A stretch of DNA of 64,000 nucleotides. It comes from Symsagittifera roscoffensis (lineage: Eukaryota > Xenacoelomorpha > Acoela > Convolutidae). A program made the translations under genes and the position numbers. Of the stretch, positions 1 to 9,734 are shown in pieces. The DNA is taken from assembly GCF_963678635.1 (NCBI RefSeq), contig NC_087062.1, forward strand, positions 56,745,970 through 56,809,969, written 5' to 3'. The notes below the pieces were generated by a model, which saw only the letters and a list, made by a program, of their open reading frames with translations, was not told where the DNA came from and made no database searches. How positions within the stretch are numbered: the stretch's first letter is position 1; the number at the start of each line of letters is the position of its first letter.

Positions 1-215
1 CTATATACCAGAAATGATTTGTTAATAGAAGCAAAATCTGTCACTTTGTATTTCATAAGGCGTGTGGGGGGATGTTTTTACAAAAAATCTCAATTTTTTT
101 AAATTTGTTTTTATTTTTTTACATTTAAATTTTTCATGTTATTACTGTCCATAGACCTCAAAAGGCAGTCGCAACATTCAGGACTTTGTCCTGCTACGAG
201 CAGTCTTGTTCAAAT
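1..215 (+). repeat. 3' part of 540-bp hairpin-ended repeat
   Basis: The window opens inside a copy of the repeat seen complete at 30,265-30,801. It holds the GCGTGTGGGGGGATG segment and a degenerate 3' end in which the terminal hairpin has decayed (CAGGACTTTGTCCTG at 179-193 instead of CAGGGCTTCGCCCTG), followed by CGAGCAGTCTTGTT. The 5' half lies outside the window. Confidence 0.75.
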
Positions 216-1242
216 TATTCACTGATTTTACCCAGCTAAATCTTTTTTTTTTCTTTAGCTTCAAAAGGCACCCGGAACCTTCAGAGTTTTGGGCTGAAAA
301 GCAAGCAGTCTAGAGTGATGTATTTTGGAATTTGACACGCAAATTTGTCGATACTGCGCGCAGAGGACGAAACAGACCGCGCGTTAATTATCAAAATGGA
401 CTAAATTGGCTATTTGTAAAAGCCAATGGCAAAGGCAATATTTGTAAAAGCCAATAGAAATGGTTGCACATACATAAGTTATACATATTTCTAATTTTAA
501 GCTCAGCTCAGAGTTTATCTACTTTTTGATAATTGTTTCAAAAAATGACGTTCGGAAATAAATGCATGATTTTTTTGCAATTTGAAGAAACTGGATAAAA
601 ATTGTTCAAAATCGTAATTTTGAAAAACTAATTATTCTAGAATGAGTAAGAAAAAAGTAATGCTACAAAAATAACAAGACTGCTCGCCTACAGGAAATCC
701 ATATCGAATAGTTTTTGGGATCAAAATCTCACGAACATTTCAACAATATCAAAGATCAATAGTGATAGTTTGAGTCGTACGAAGTTAATACGACTGATTA
801 ACCTAGCCAGCCTCAATTTAATTTGAAACGATTTTGTTCTGCGGAATAATTCGCCACGCATAAATAGTGTACATTACCCTTTCAGCATTATGAATAAAAA
901 CGTCAAAGCGTGCATGAATTAGTAGCCAAATTAGTAGCCAAACCATAGCCAAATTGACAATTTTCAAATTCCCATAACTTTACCAAAAATGTTCAGATGT
1001 AAAATAAATTTTGAAATTTGTTTTCAAAGAGTCGATATCTTCAAAGGGATATAAAAAAATCGGTTAGAAATTGACTAAATAAAAAAACCCCAAGCATTAA
1101 TACTCCGTGTCTCCGTTTTCTTTGAGAGTTGGAATAATAATGCTGAGTTTTAACACGCATATTGAATAACGTAGAAAAAGAAACATTTTAAGTGGTAGTT
1201 TTGGAATAAAATATTTTAATCATTTTCTTGAAATTAAATATT

Positions 1243-1490
1243 AGATCAATCGCGTGGTGAAGTGGTTACGTCTCCGCCTCTCAATCGAAAGGTCGGATGT
1301 TCGAGGCCCACCATGATCCGTGCTCGTTGCTTGAGGGTGAAGCAACATTACCCAGCCCAGAAAAATAACCAAAAAAAAAATAATTGCATGTAGTTCTTAA
1401 ACAGGGGCACAACAGCGGTTCGCCGTGATGAGCTGTACAGCTCTTGTGTTGGTCCTTTCCCCCGTGGATAAATGATCATAATAAACACCT
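1243..1490 (+). mobile_element. tRNA-derived SINE
   Basis: The head looks like a degenerate tRNA promoter: a box A-like TGGTGAAGTGG near 1,254 and a box B-like GGATGTTCGAGGCCC near 1,295. It is followed by a non-tRNA body ending near CCGTGGATAAATGATC. A second copy with the same head and tail lies in inverse orientation at 48,255-48,485, so this is a dispersed RNA polymerase III-type SINE rather than a tRNA gene. No clear target duplication was seen. Confidence 0.75.
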
Positions 1491-1704
1491 ATATAGAAGC
1501 GGTATCACGCCATTGAGAGCCAAGAAGTTCAATTGAAATGTAACGCTGTGAGTACAATTAATTAATTGAAGTTCTCTCTGTGCTTCAAGCTATTTTAATT
1601 ATCGAAATAAAAGTACAAAAATATACTCTTTGTTTATTTGAAAAGTACGATAAAAAATATAACATAATTAGTTTTCGTTTTTGATATTCCGAAATAACCA
1701 TTTA

Positions 1705-1911
1705 TTATCTATTGAACTTCGATACGGGTATCCATGCGATATCTCTCGGCCATTGCTCAACATTCTCCAAACTCAAGTTGGCTTTTGAAGGCAGAGAAAA
1801 AGCACGATACTTTTTCGCCATAACTGAAATGAAGCTCCGAATAATTGTCTGTTGTTGTAAGTCTTTTTCATCACGTGATCTCAGCCGCTTCGAGTTGTGA
1901 CCAAATTCCAT
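1705..1911 (-). CDS. FkbM methyltransferase exon 4 (C-terminus)
   Basis: Follows a TATAAG acceptor and reads MEFGHNSKR..., then a WPRDIAWIP segment like the tails of animal FkbM proteins, ending in TAA. Phase 0 matches the end of exon 3, so the leading ATG is internal and not a start codon. Confidence 0.8.
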   Translation of the reverse strand: MEFGHNSKRLRSRDEKDLQQQTIIRSFISVMAKKYRAFSLPSKANLSLENVEQWPRDIAWIPVSKFNR

Positions 1912-4151
1912 CTTATAAGGCTCTTTTCACGTTTTTTTCACCAATATGTATTATATGTATATAGAAGGAAATTGTTATGCTATTGGTACAGCCAGCGACT
2001 GCCTTTGCTATCTCATAGAATTGTGAATAAAAACTAATCAGTATAAAAACTTTCATATAAACCATTCTAATGTGGATGAAAATGAGAAATGAGCCCGCGA
2101 CCTGTATGTACGGAATGTCTATTTCCTCCAGGAACTTCTGACCTCCGAGAATTGCGTTTGGTTCAGACTCTTCAATGTCAATTTTTACGATGGCATGTGA
2201 CAAGCAAATCAATCAGACCTTATTTATGAAACCAGAGGCTAATCTAAAATTCTTTTGAGGGTTGCACTTACAAAAAAGTTAGATGAAGACTAATTTTTTC
2301 AAGCTTTGTATTCAATTTGTGACCATATTGTTTTCTGAGCTCTTCAAAACCACCAGAAAGACATTATTTTGCAGAGATTGAACGCTATTTTGTTTTGAAG
2401 GCCCGTTTTAGAAGGTAATTGATGTGTTTTTTGACGCACGTCCCCCTCAAAGTTACTATATATTGAAGAATAAGGCGCCGTTATAAATTTTTAGCGTATA
2501 ATTATGAAACAGTTACAAATTTTTTTAAATTCAAATGACGTAATTTTCTGCTGGCTTGTAAATACGCCGTTTTATTCACACTCCAAGTCTTCTAGCTAAA
2601 GTTTCAGATAAGTTGAAGAATCCAAGCATCCTTGAAAAGTTTTTAAAAAATACGCGTTTCTTAAAATTGACAAGTTGTTTTCATTAGTTTAGCTTACTGC
2701 TTGATTTTTTGTCTCACTGGCCTGTTTAATTCCCAATTTTTGGAAAGTCGGCAACAAATTGTCCAAAGTCGTCACTCTAATATTCTCGTTTTTCGAACAG
2801 TTTTGATCCGGCTCAAGCTTAGCTGCTGCCACATTTTTGGGCGTCAAAAAGAAATTAGAGTAAACGCAATACGTTTTTTCTTTGAGAGCATAAGGAAATA
2901 TACTGACACTTTCTTGAAGACCATTGATGGCGACACTGTGGTATAAACTCTTCAGTGTATTTTCTAGAGGTTCAAAGGCAAAAACTTTTCGTCCGAGCAA
3001 AGCAGCAGATACTGTGTATATGCCAGCCATAGCTCCAATGTCAACGAAAACTGCGTGTGGATACTTAGGGAAAACTTCCCCAAACAAAATTTTCTGCTGC
3101 TGCATTTCGTAATTTCCGCCTTCAATCTGAAATTTTTTTCCAAGAAAGTCGTCGCCAACTACAAAACAAATGCGAGGTTGATTAGTTGTGTCAGTACTGT
3201 TGTTCACCCATGGCTTAACGTTCAATTCGTGCTGACAGTAGTTGTGAACAAAAGACTCGTCAATTGAAAATGTGTTCCACCTTAAAAAACATAAATTATA
3301 TAGAAAACGCTGAAAAAATTATCCGAAGAAATGAGTCCAAAATCTCAATGGCGTGTGAAAGTAGCAGTATAGATTTATAGATTTCAGTTTTTTTTTCAGT
3401 TTAAATTTCAGTTAGAAGACCATTTGTCTACTCGAAAAACAAGAGATTCAAATTTATCACATATTTACGGAAAAGTGCAGTTGAATCCCTAAACATGACC
3501 TACATGTAATTATTTTGTCAAATTTTTTGTGCTCAGCTTGCTGCATCTCTCTCTCTCTCTCTCTCTCTCTCGAGAAAGGAGCAACGATCACAAGCCATAG
3601 AGGGCGTCAAATTTTGAAGCTAACAGCCAAAATTTGGTAGGGCGACAATTCGTAACAGGCGACATTTCGTAACAAGCTACATTTCGTAAGAATACATTGG
3701 CAAATTGAATACGCTTGCTCTGCTTCGCTCCGCTTACATCCGACACGAGAGTAATACTGCGCGTGGATTAGTGGTTCCCGCTTAATCTACATTTACGAAT
3801 TGTCGCTTGTTACGAATTGTCGCCTCTTAGGAATTGTCGCTTGTTACAAAGTGTCGCCTCATGCCAAAAATTATTGAATTTTCATATTGATTCATTTAAA
3901 GTGCAGTTTGCTTAGTTTTTATTGTTATAAATTAACGATTTCTTTCGTAAATTAATCTGAGCAGTTATAAAAATTGAAGTATTTCAGCCTATTTCTAGAT
4001 GCTTCCCTCACCTTTGTTCGTGAATTGATTTCCTGTGGTAGTACATCTCATCTGATGTCCAGAAAGTGGTTCCGGGTTTGAGAGAATCTTTCATGACCGT
4101 AATCAATCCGATTAATACTAATAACAAAACAATTTTATTTGTCCTTTTCAT
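1705..4151 (-). CDS. FkbM-family methyltransferase, membrane-anchored
   Basis: Predicted SAM-dependent methyltransferase of the FkbM family. The four exons are 4,012-4,151, 2,718-3,280, about 2,102-2,208 and 1,705-1,911, giving about 338 residues. Exon 1 starts MKRTNKIVLLLVLIGLITV, a short basic N-terminus then a hydrophobic stretch, so a type II membrane or secreted protein is likely. Exon 2 holds the SAM-binding segment (VDIGAMAGIYT, then VFAFEP) and the VTTLDNLL motif. Exon 3 holds KIDIEESEP, the family's KIDVEGxE motif. Exon 4 opens MEFG and ends at a TAA. Exon 1/2 and 3/4 junctions are GT-AG and in phase, but the exon 2/3 junction has no usable AG acceptor. The substrate is unknown; animal FkbM proteins are often luminal or extracellular. 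A MITE sits in intron 1. Confidence 0.85.
2102..2208 (-). CDS. FkbM methyltransferase exon 3 (KIDIEESEP motif)
   Basis: Encodes HAIVKIDIEESEP then AILGGQKFLEEIDIPYIQ, the conserved second half of the FkbM domain. It ends CAG before GTCGCG, in phase 0 with exon 4. The upstream edge is approximate: reading back from HAIVK there is an in-frame TGA at 2,213-2,215 with no AG between it and the coding sequence. Confidence 0.7.
2718..3280 (-). CDS. FkbM methyltransferase exon 2 (SAM-binding core)
   Basis: Starts after a TTTTTTAAG acceptor and carries the methyltransferase core: VFVDIGAMAG (motif I), KVFAFEP (acidic motif II) and TTLDNLL. The 3' boundary is uncertain. CCA before GTGAGA (low end 2,718) is the best GT donor; CAG before GCCAGT (low end 2,722) would be a GC donor. 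Confidence 0.85.
3541..3573. repeat. (CT)n microsatellite
   Basis: About 14 uninterrupted CT units in intron 1 of the FkbM gene. Confidence 0.95.
3635..3862. mobile_element. 228-bp MULE-like MITE with repeated-motif TIRs
   Basis: Both ends are built from repeats of a CGACAATTCGTAACAAG-like unit in inverted orientation (two to three on the left, four on the right). It is flanked by a near-perfect 9-bp duplication, GCCAAAATT (3,626-3,634) and GCCAAAAAT (3,863-3,871). The core, CGCTTGCTCTGCTTCGCTCC, resembles the core of the element at 4,747. There is no coding capacity. The 9-bp target and multimeric tips fit a Mutator-like non-autonomous element. Confidence 0.7.
4012..4151 (-). CDS. FkbM methyltransferase exon 1 (membrane anchor)
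   Basis: Begins with ATG at 4,151 and encodes 46 residues plus two bases. Residues 8-19 are hydrophobic after a KRTNK basic cluster, a signal-anchor pattern. The exon ends CAAAG before GTGAGG. The phase-2 end joins exon 2 to make an Arg codon followed by Trp. Confidence 0.8.
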
Positions 4152-4746
4152 ATTTCAAGATCAAATTTATTAGATGTTTCAAGCTGCCAGTTATTTCTCA
4201 ATCAACAAAAGCTTCTAATCTGGATAGAAATTTTATTTAGATAATTTAACTTGATTGTGTTTTTTGTTCAGAAACTAATTATTTCTCATCTAACATTACA
4301 AATATACAATTTATAGAAAAAATGATCAGAAATCAGTTCATTGCTCAACAGCAGGGAGATAAAAGAGGACCGACCTTTTACTACAGTGACCTTTTACCAG
4401 AAAATTTAAAACATAGAGATTTACCAACCAAATTGATTGACAGATAAATGACGCCGTTTAGTCTAGTTAAAGACAAACGTTTAGCGGTTTATTAGCGAAG
4501 TTGTATAAGTTAACCAATTCCTTTTGGAATCGTCCTCCAATTTTAGAATATCTTAACTGAATTATTTTTATTGTGAACTGGTAAAAGGTTGGTCTGGTAA
4601 AAGGTTGGTCTGGTGAAAAAAAATAAACTAGCCCCGAGATAAACATGCTTCGAGTTTGTAGCCGAAGCAATGCAATGCAAGAAAAGCACTTGTTATAACA
4701 AGTATTACTTTAAATTACAATGCTAAAAATAAGCGCCCTAGTTGAC

Positions 4747-5128
4747 GGGTCTAGGGATTTTAGCAGACTGGTTTTTTAGCAGACCGGTTTTTAGCAGACT
4801 CAGAACAATTATAAAGTGTGACAGCTCACTTCAAACGCGGCATTGGCGATTAACGACCGCTTGCTCCGCTGCGCTTCAATTCAACATGAGTGTTATTGTG
4901 CGCGCAAATCTTTGTTTCGCCGCTAATTTAGACTGTTGTGTTTTTGAAGCTGATAGTTTTAATGACAAATCGTGAGATAATTTACCTAATTGCGGAAGCT
5001 TGGCCCCAAACTTAGTCTCTTTTTGAGTCTGTCAATCAATCATCCATCACTTTTTTACGTTGGGCTGCTAGAAGACTCAATTTTCACTTTTTATGCTAAA
5101 AAATTCGTCTGCTAAACGATCGGTCCCC
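4747..5128. mobile_element. 382-bp MULE-like MITE with AGCAGAC tips
   Basis: The left end repeats TTTTAGCAGAC three times and the right end carries the inverse (GTCTGCTAAA). It is flanked by CTAGTTGAC (4,738-4,746) and CTAGTTGAT (5,129-5,137), an 8/9 match to a 9-bp target duplication. The core around 4,850-4,915 (CGCTTGCTCCGCTGCGCTTC, GTGCGCGCAAA) is related to the 228-bp element at 3,635. Non-coding. Confidence 0.7.
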
Positions 5129-5143
5129 CTAGTTGATGATGCC

Positions 5144-5300
5144 TAGCGTTAGCAAAACAGTCTATGCGACGTTGCTTCGCGGGTTCGAGCCACACCTGGA
5201 TACTTTTTCTAGCTAGAAAGTAAAGAACAAGCAAAACAGTCTATACGACGTTACTTCGACGGTTTGAGCCACACCTAGATACTTTTTCTAGCTAGAAAGA
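5144..5300 (+). repeat. Tandem pair of tRNA-like units (about 78 bp)
   Basis: Two direct copies starting GCAAAACAGTCTATRCGACG and running to TTTTTCTAGCTAGAAAG. The first contains a good box B (GGGTTCGAGCC); the second has GGTTTGAGCC. It is probably a SINE head or tRNA relic. I could not fold a full cloverleaf. Confidence 0.5.
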
Positions 5301-6566
5301 GTCTAAATTTAGCTAATTCCAGTTAGAAATAATAGTAGAAACTCCTTTGTTTAGAAACTCCTTGTATGATTAGAAACTTTGAACGTTTTTTGGGAATCCC
5401 TGCTCTATATAAACATTTTAAAAAGAAGTTCTGGCAAAATATTTAGACAAGAGCTTGAGTACTTCTCGTCAGAATTATATAGAATGTGTTTGATACGGGT
5501 AAGATGAATTAAAAGCTTCTAATAATTTTGTTAGATCAGGCATAGCATATAAAGAACAAACAAACAAATGTTTATTTTTTGTGAAGGCCGCATTTTAAAA
5601 ATACTTTACCATTCCAGTATTAAAGATGAGTTTACTCAACAAATACCAAGCGAGCCCAAAACAAGCTACCCCTCAGTGAAATCATATGCTTTAGCACAAA
5701 GTTAAGAGACAATCGATTTTGGTCGAGTAAGTTTTAAGGTAGTTCAAGAACACCGATTAAGTAACGATTGAAAGGGCTTCAATCTACAATATGAGATGTT
5801 TTCGTCTCATGTATTTGTTTGTGCGGAAAATACTCGTTCGACGCCGTAGTTTCTTTTCACGTTGTGGACAGCCGATGGTGCAAATTGATTTTCTGAACTC
5901 TCTTTAACACACTAAAAAAATTCAAAATTTTTCAGAAATCAGACGTTTTAAGGCCAATGCAAACTTTTGAAAAAATGCCAAAAGCGACCCTAAAAATTCC
6001 CTAAAAAATTATCATGAATTGGTTATCAGGATAATACAAATAATTTAGGCATTCTTTTGCGGCCGAGGAAACCCATCATTACGATCAAAACATCCCAGAA
6101 GTTATACCGGTGGTGGAGAGATTGTGACTTTAGATTTCAAAACAAGGCGTAAAAACAATTGTTATATTTAGACCACCAGAAAAAAAAATTGCAGCGAAAA
6201 TGGCAAAGAATTGGAAATTTTTAGAGGCTGAAATAACACAGAGTTATGAATGACGGAAACAATATGGAAGTGAGAAAAGAATAAGTCTAGCATAGGGATG
6301 CGGTATGACAGGAGGACCACCTCTTAAGTGCTAACCTTGTGTGCCATTGCTGAAGATTAAAATGTTAGTTATGAGTATTGTTTAAGATGTTTAAGTGTCA
6401 AAGCCGGTACCTGTCAACCAAATCATTTTTTGCTTAAAGTGCGCAAATCTTGTTTTCTGATGAAAGATTTCAAAAAACCAGTTTTTTTATTGCTAAATAA
6501 GTCAATTCAACTCAATTCATATTAGTTTCAGTTAGCTTTAGAAAATCTGTCTCTTGTTATCCCACA
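5301..6566. other. No gene recognised; possible 5' LTR of the Gypsy relic at right edge
   Basis: AT-rich sequence with no coding signal. The last bases before the primer-binding-like site end CCCACA, as an LTR would, but I found no matching second LTR on the far side of the element, so no LTR is called. Confidence 0.4.
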
Positions 6567-6584
6567 TGGCGCAGCCAGCAGTTT
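6567..6584 (+). other. tRNA primer-binding-like site of Gypsy relic
   Basis: TGGCGCAGCCAGCAGTTT directly follows CCCACA. Many Gypsy elements use a TGGCGCAGTCGGTAG-type site for tRNA-Ser, which this resembles. It marks the 5' start of the internal region. Confidence 0.5.
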
Positions 6585-8329
6585 CGGTCGACGAGGACTG
6601 AACTGAATTTGAAGGAATACCAACGTTCTGGCCCAAACCATCTACTGAAACATTGTTGCCATTGGAATCGTGGAAAGTTTTTTAGCCGTAAAAAAGGAAC
6701 ATTGCATCGCTAGTATCCTAATTAGTGAATCGGCAGAAGTCTTCGACGACCCGCCACTACAACCAGCAAAAAAAGAGGGCACAGGAAACCCAACTGAAGA
6801 AGTCAAACGTATCGCAAAAATCCGCCTGTCGAACTCAACGAAGAAAGATACAAAAGGTTCCAAAAACTGGACAAAACGTTTTCTACCATGAAACGGACCA
6901 AAGGATCAAGATGCAATTAGTCTTTTCTCTGAGATCATAAAGTGAGAAAAAATTCTAACAAAGCCATGCCCACGTTAATATTGCAAAGATCACATTCCGA
7001 GATATCTAAAATTGTTGTGAAATTCTATTCAAAAGTATAAGAGTTTTACTATCGAAAAAAATATCTGTACAACGCGTACCAATAAAAACTGAAGGTCTGG
7101 AAAATTTTTTCTTGAGGCTATTGGGTCAAGCTGTCCAATATAAATAGGCAGTTGACAATGAGAAGGAAGTCTTGTAAAAAATTATTATCGCTAAAGTGAG
7201 ATTCAAAGACATTCAGCGTGATCTTTCAATTAGACCGGGAAGAGAAATTAGACTACGTCAAGAGAAAGGCCATGCTACTGCTTCCACACTCCGTAAACAA
7301 TTGGTTCATCCAGGACCTTCATATCCCCAAATTTTAATTAAGACCAGAACTGTTTTAATTCGTTCAAAAACAAACAAGAACCAACACTTTTGGTTCAGCG
7401 AAAACAACAACATTCAGGGCAGAACAGATAGAACTCAAAAATCAAAAATAACTTTCAGCAAGTGACAAACACAAAGTCAACCTAAAGAAACCAAACAGTG
7501 TTACTTTTGCGAAAAAGAATTCACTCTTGATCACAAACTATTTTGTCCGGCAAAAAACGTCCGGATAAAAACTTCGTCAAGTGTTCCATTTCAAGGAATA
7601 AATTGGAAATGTAGTTATTGACTCCAAAACTACAAAAGAAAGAATTTGAAATCTGAGTATTCAGTTTCAAACATCTCATCCACGGTTGAATCAAACCATC
7701 GATTCAAAAAACCCATAACATCAGTCAAAAAACTAGATATTGTCAATTCAGCTAGTGCAAAAATCAAGTATAATCGAACTACTTTACGAGTTAAGAGAAC
7801 ATATTCAAAACTCCAGTAAATACAGACCTCCTTGCTTCCTTTGTCTATAAGAAAACCGCAGATGATTTAGTTGAATCTGGCGCTAAAGTGAAAGAACTGT
7901 CAACTGCAGTAATGCCAATTGACAGTCATAGAAGTTAGACTGTAACAGAAGAACAATCAAATTATTTGGCACACTAATCACAGATAAATCGTTCTTGGGT
8001 TGGCATATTCAATCTGCCAACATTTTAGTTTCACAAAACAGAACCAGGTATCTCCTTGGCGTAGATCTACTAAATTCATTGGAGGTACAAACCATCCAAT
8101 CAGGACCAATCCCTGTTACTTCAATTTCAGCTTACGCTCCTAACGACTTCAAAACCTTCGTTGCAGACTAGGAAGATCGAAAAACCATCCGGTGCATTCG
8201 GTATTCAAAGACCCACTCGTCCCAATTCAAGACAAAGGCCACAGAGCACCAATTCACATCCTTGAAAAGATGGGTATTGACCTCAAGAAACGTATTATAA
8301 AAGGCCATACGGTAAAACTCAAAAAGTGC

Positions 8330-8780
8330 ACGAGCGATCATTTGTAGCTCCGGTAGTTATTACAGTCGAGAAGTAGGGTTCTATCAAACTAGCTATGGAT
8401 ACAAACCAATGAACGCGCAAGTTTCTAAAAATCAGTATGAAATGCCAAAACTTCTAGAGCAGTTAGATCTTGCTGTGCAAATCATCAATATAGAAACTTC
8501 AGGGAAAACTTGTTTCAGTTCTCCGGATTTATATTACCCTTTTAGCCATATTTTATTTAGCGAACTTGTTAATGGCCACTGTAATTTTCGCATACTATGT
8601 GGAAAATCAACAGATAATTATCGTTTTAAAACTGTTTTTTACGGCCTTACAGCTTCGCCCAAGAAGTTTCAGATAGCAATGGATAATACGCTACAAAACA
8701 GCAAAAGAGTAATTTGCTTTCAAGTTGATATACTCACTGTCTTAAAAGTTTCACAACAAAATTGTCAAAATAAATTGTAA
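8330..8780 (+). pseudogene. Gypsy reverse transcriptase remnant
   Basis: Two adjacent reading frames match a Gypsy RT: a stretch with SIKLAMDT just upstream, then an open segment (8,409-8,780) containing HCNFRILCGKSTDNYRF, FYGLTASPKKFQIAMDN and a CFQVDIL segment where the YVDD-like box (usually V-D-D) is expected. The second catalytic Asp is absent there, and stops flank the ORF, so it is inactive. Confidence 0.75.
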
Positions 8781-9626
8781 AACTAGGCAAAGAAGGTTTT
8801 GCCTGTAAAATTAGAAAATTTGTATTCTCTGTAAAAATCTCAAAGTTGGAATTTGATTTCAACAAATCCGGTTACCAACCCAAACTATCTAAATTAAAAC
8901 CAGTCTAAAACTTAAACCCCCTCGGATCTTAAAGCAACTCCGTTCCTTCATGGGCTTACTGAACCATCGACAAAAATTTTTACCGAATCTACAATTCTTC
9001 GCTGAAAATTAGCAAAAAGGAGAAACTCATTTGGGGATCAGAACGACAAAAAGCCTTCGAAGACACACTATTACCAATCTCTAAAATCACAAAAAGGTAT
9101 TATTACGACCAAAAGTGAAAATCAAGAGCTAGTTACGATACAAGCCATGGGAGCAGCTTTGGAACAAAAACTCTCAGATGATTCTCGGATTCCCATTTTT
9201 TGCCTCTATATACCTGAACCTTCAGGAATAGAAATACAGAACAGACTATACTATAACGAACACTCATCAATAAATAATTTTTTTTGGTTCATCAAAAAAC
9301 GCTTGGTTCCCAATGATGCTCAGGAGCCTAGCAGCAACCGAAAAAAGGTTGGGTGCGCTACCTGAAAGTAGGCCAGCAAATTATGTGAAGGATTGCAATA
9401 AATACGTATTAGTAGCAATAGATTCATTTGAGCATTGGCAACCGTTTTATGTTTCATTCAGTTTTCAATCCGAAAACGTGAAAAAATTCTAAGCACGGTG
9501 ACCCAAGGAAACTGCATATGGGTGAAGTCTCGCGTTTCTTGTTTTATCTAAGAAGGAATCGGACAAGTGACAGATCACAAAGCAACTGGAATGGTTGAAT
9601 GAGCTATTGGTTCAACTAGATATTTT

Positions 9627-9734
9627 GCGGGAGGACGACAACTAGAAGTACTTGCAGGAGGACGACAACTAGAAGTACTTGCGGGAGGACGATAACTAAA
9701 ATTACTTGCGGGAGGACGACAATTACGCACTTGT
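9627..9734 (+). repeat. 27-bp tandem repeat, four units
   Basis: Units begin GCGGGAGGACGAC at 9,627, 9,654, 9,681 and 9,708. The period is a multiple of three and continues the frame of the Gypsy integrase remnant, encoding AGGRQLEVL repeated, before a stop in a later unit. Confidence 0.85.

Larger units (their letters stand above)
6567..9734 (+). mobile_element. Decayed Ty3/Gypsy-type retroelement
   Basis: Internal region of an LTR retrotransposon with many stops and frameshifts. In order: a primer-binding-like site (6,567), gag-like ORFs (6,600-7,465), a CCHC-type zinc knuckle (CYFCEKEF at about 7,500), reverse transcriptase (about 8,330-8,780: SIKLAMDT, then YGLTASPKKFQ and AMDNTL), RNase H-like sequence (8,930-9,365) and an integrase tail fragment (ATGMVE, about 9,575-9,620). 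Domain order gag-RT-RNaseH-IN is Ty3/Gypsy. No protein is intact and paired LTRs were not recognised, so the copy is dead. Confidence 0.75.

Noticed and set aside
2701-3267. Plus-strand ORFs over the FkbM exons
   Set aside because: They mirror the minus-strand exon that has family motifs and splice sites.
3635-3862. CRISPR-like or regulatory palindromes
   Set aside because: Inverted multimeric tips with a 9-bp flank duplication fit a MITE, and this is a eukaryote.
5150-5220. tRNA gene
   Set aside because: Good box B only; no complete cloverleaf and the unit is tandemly repeated, so SINE-like.
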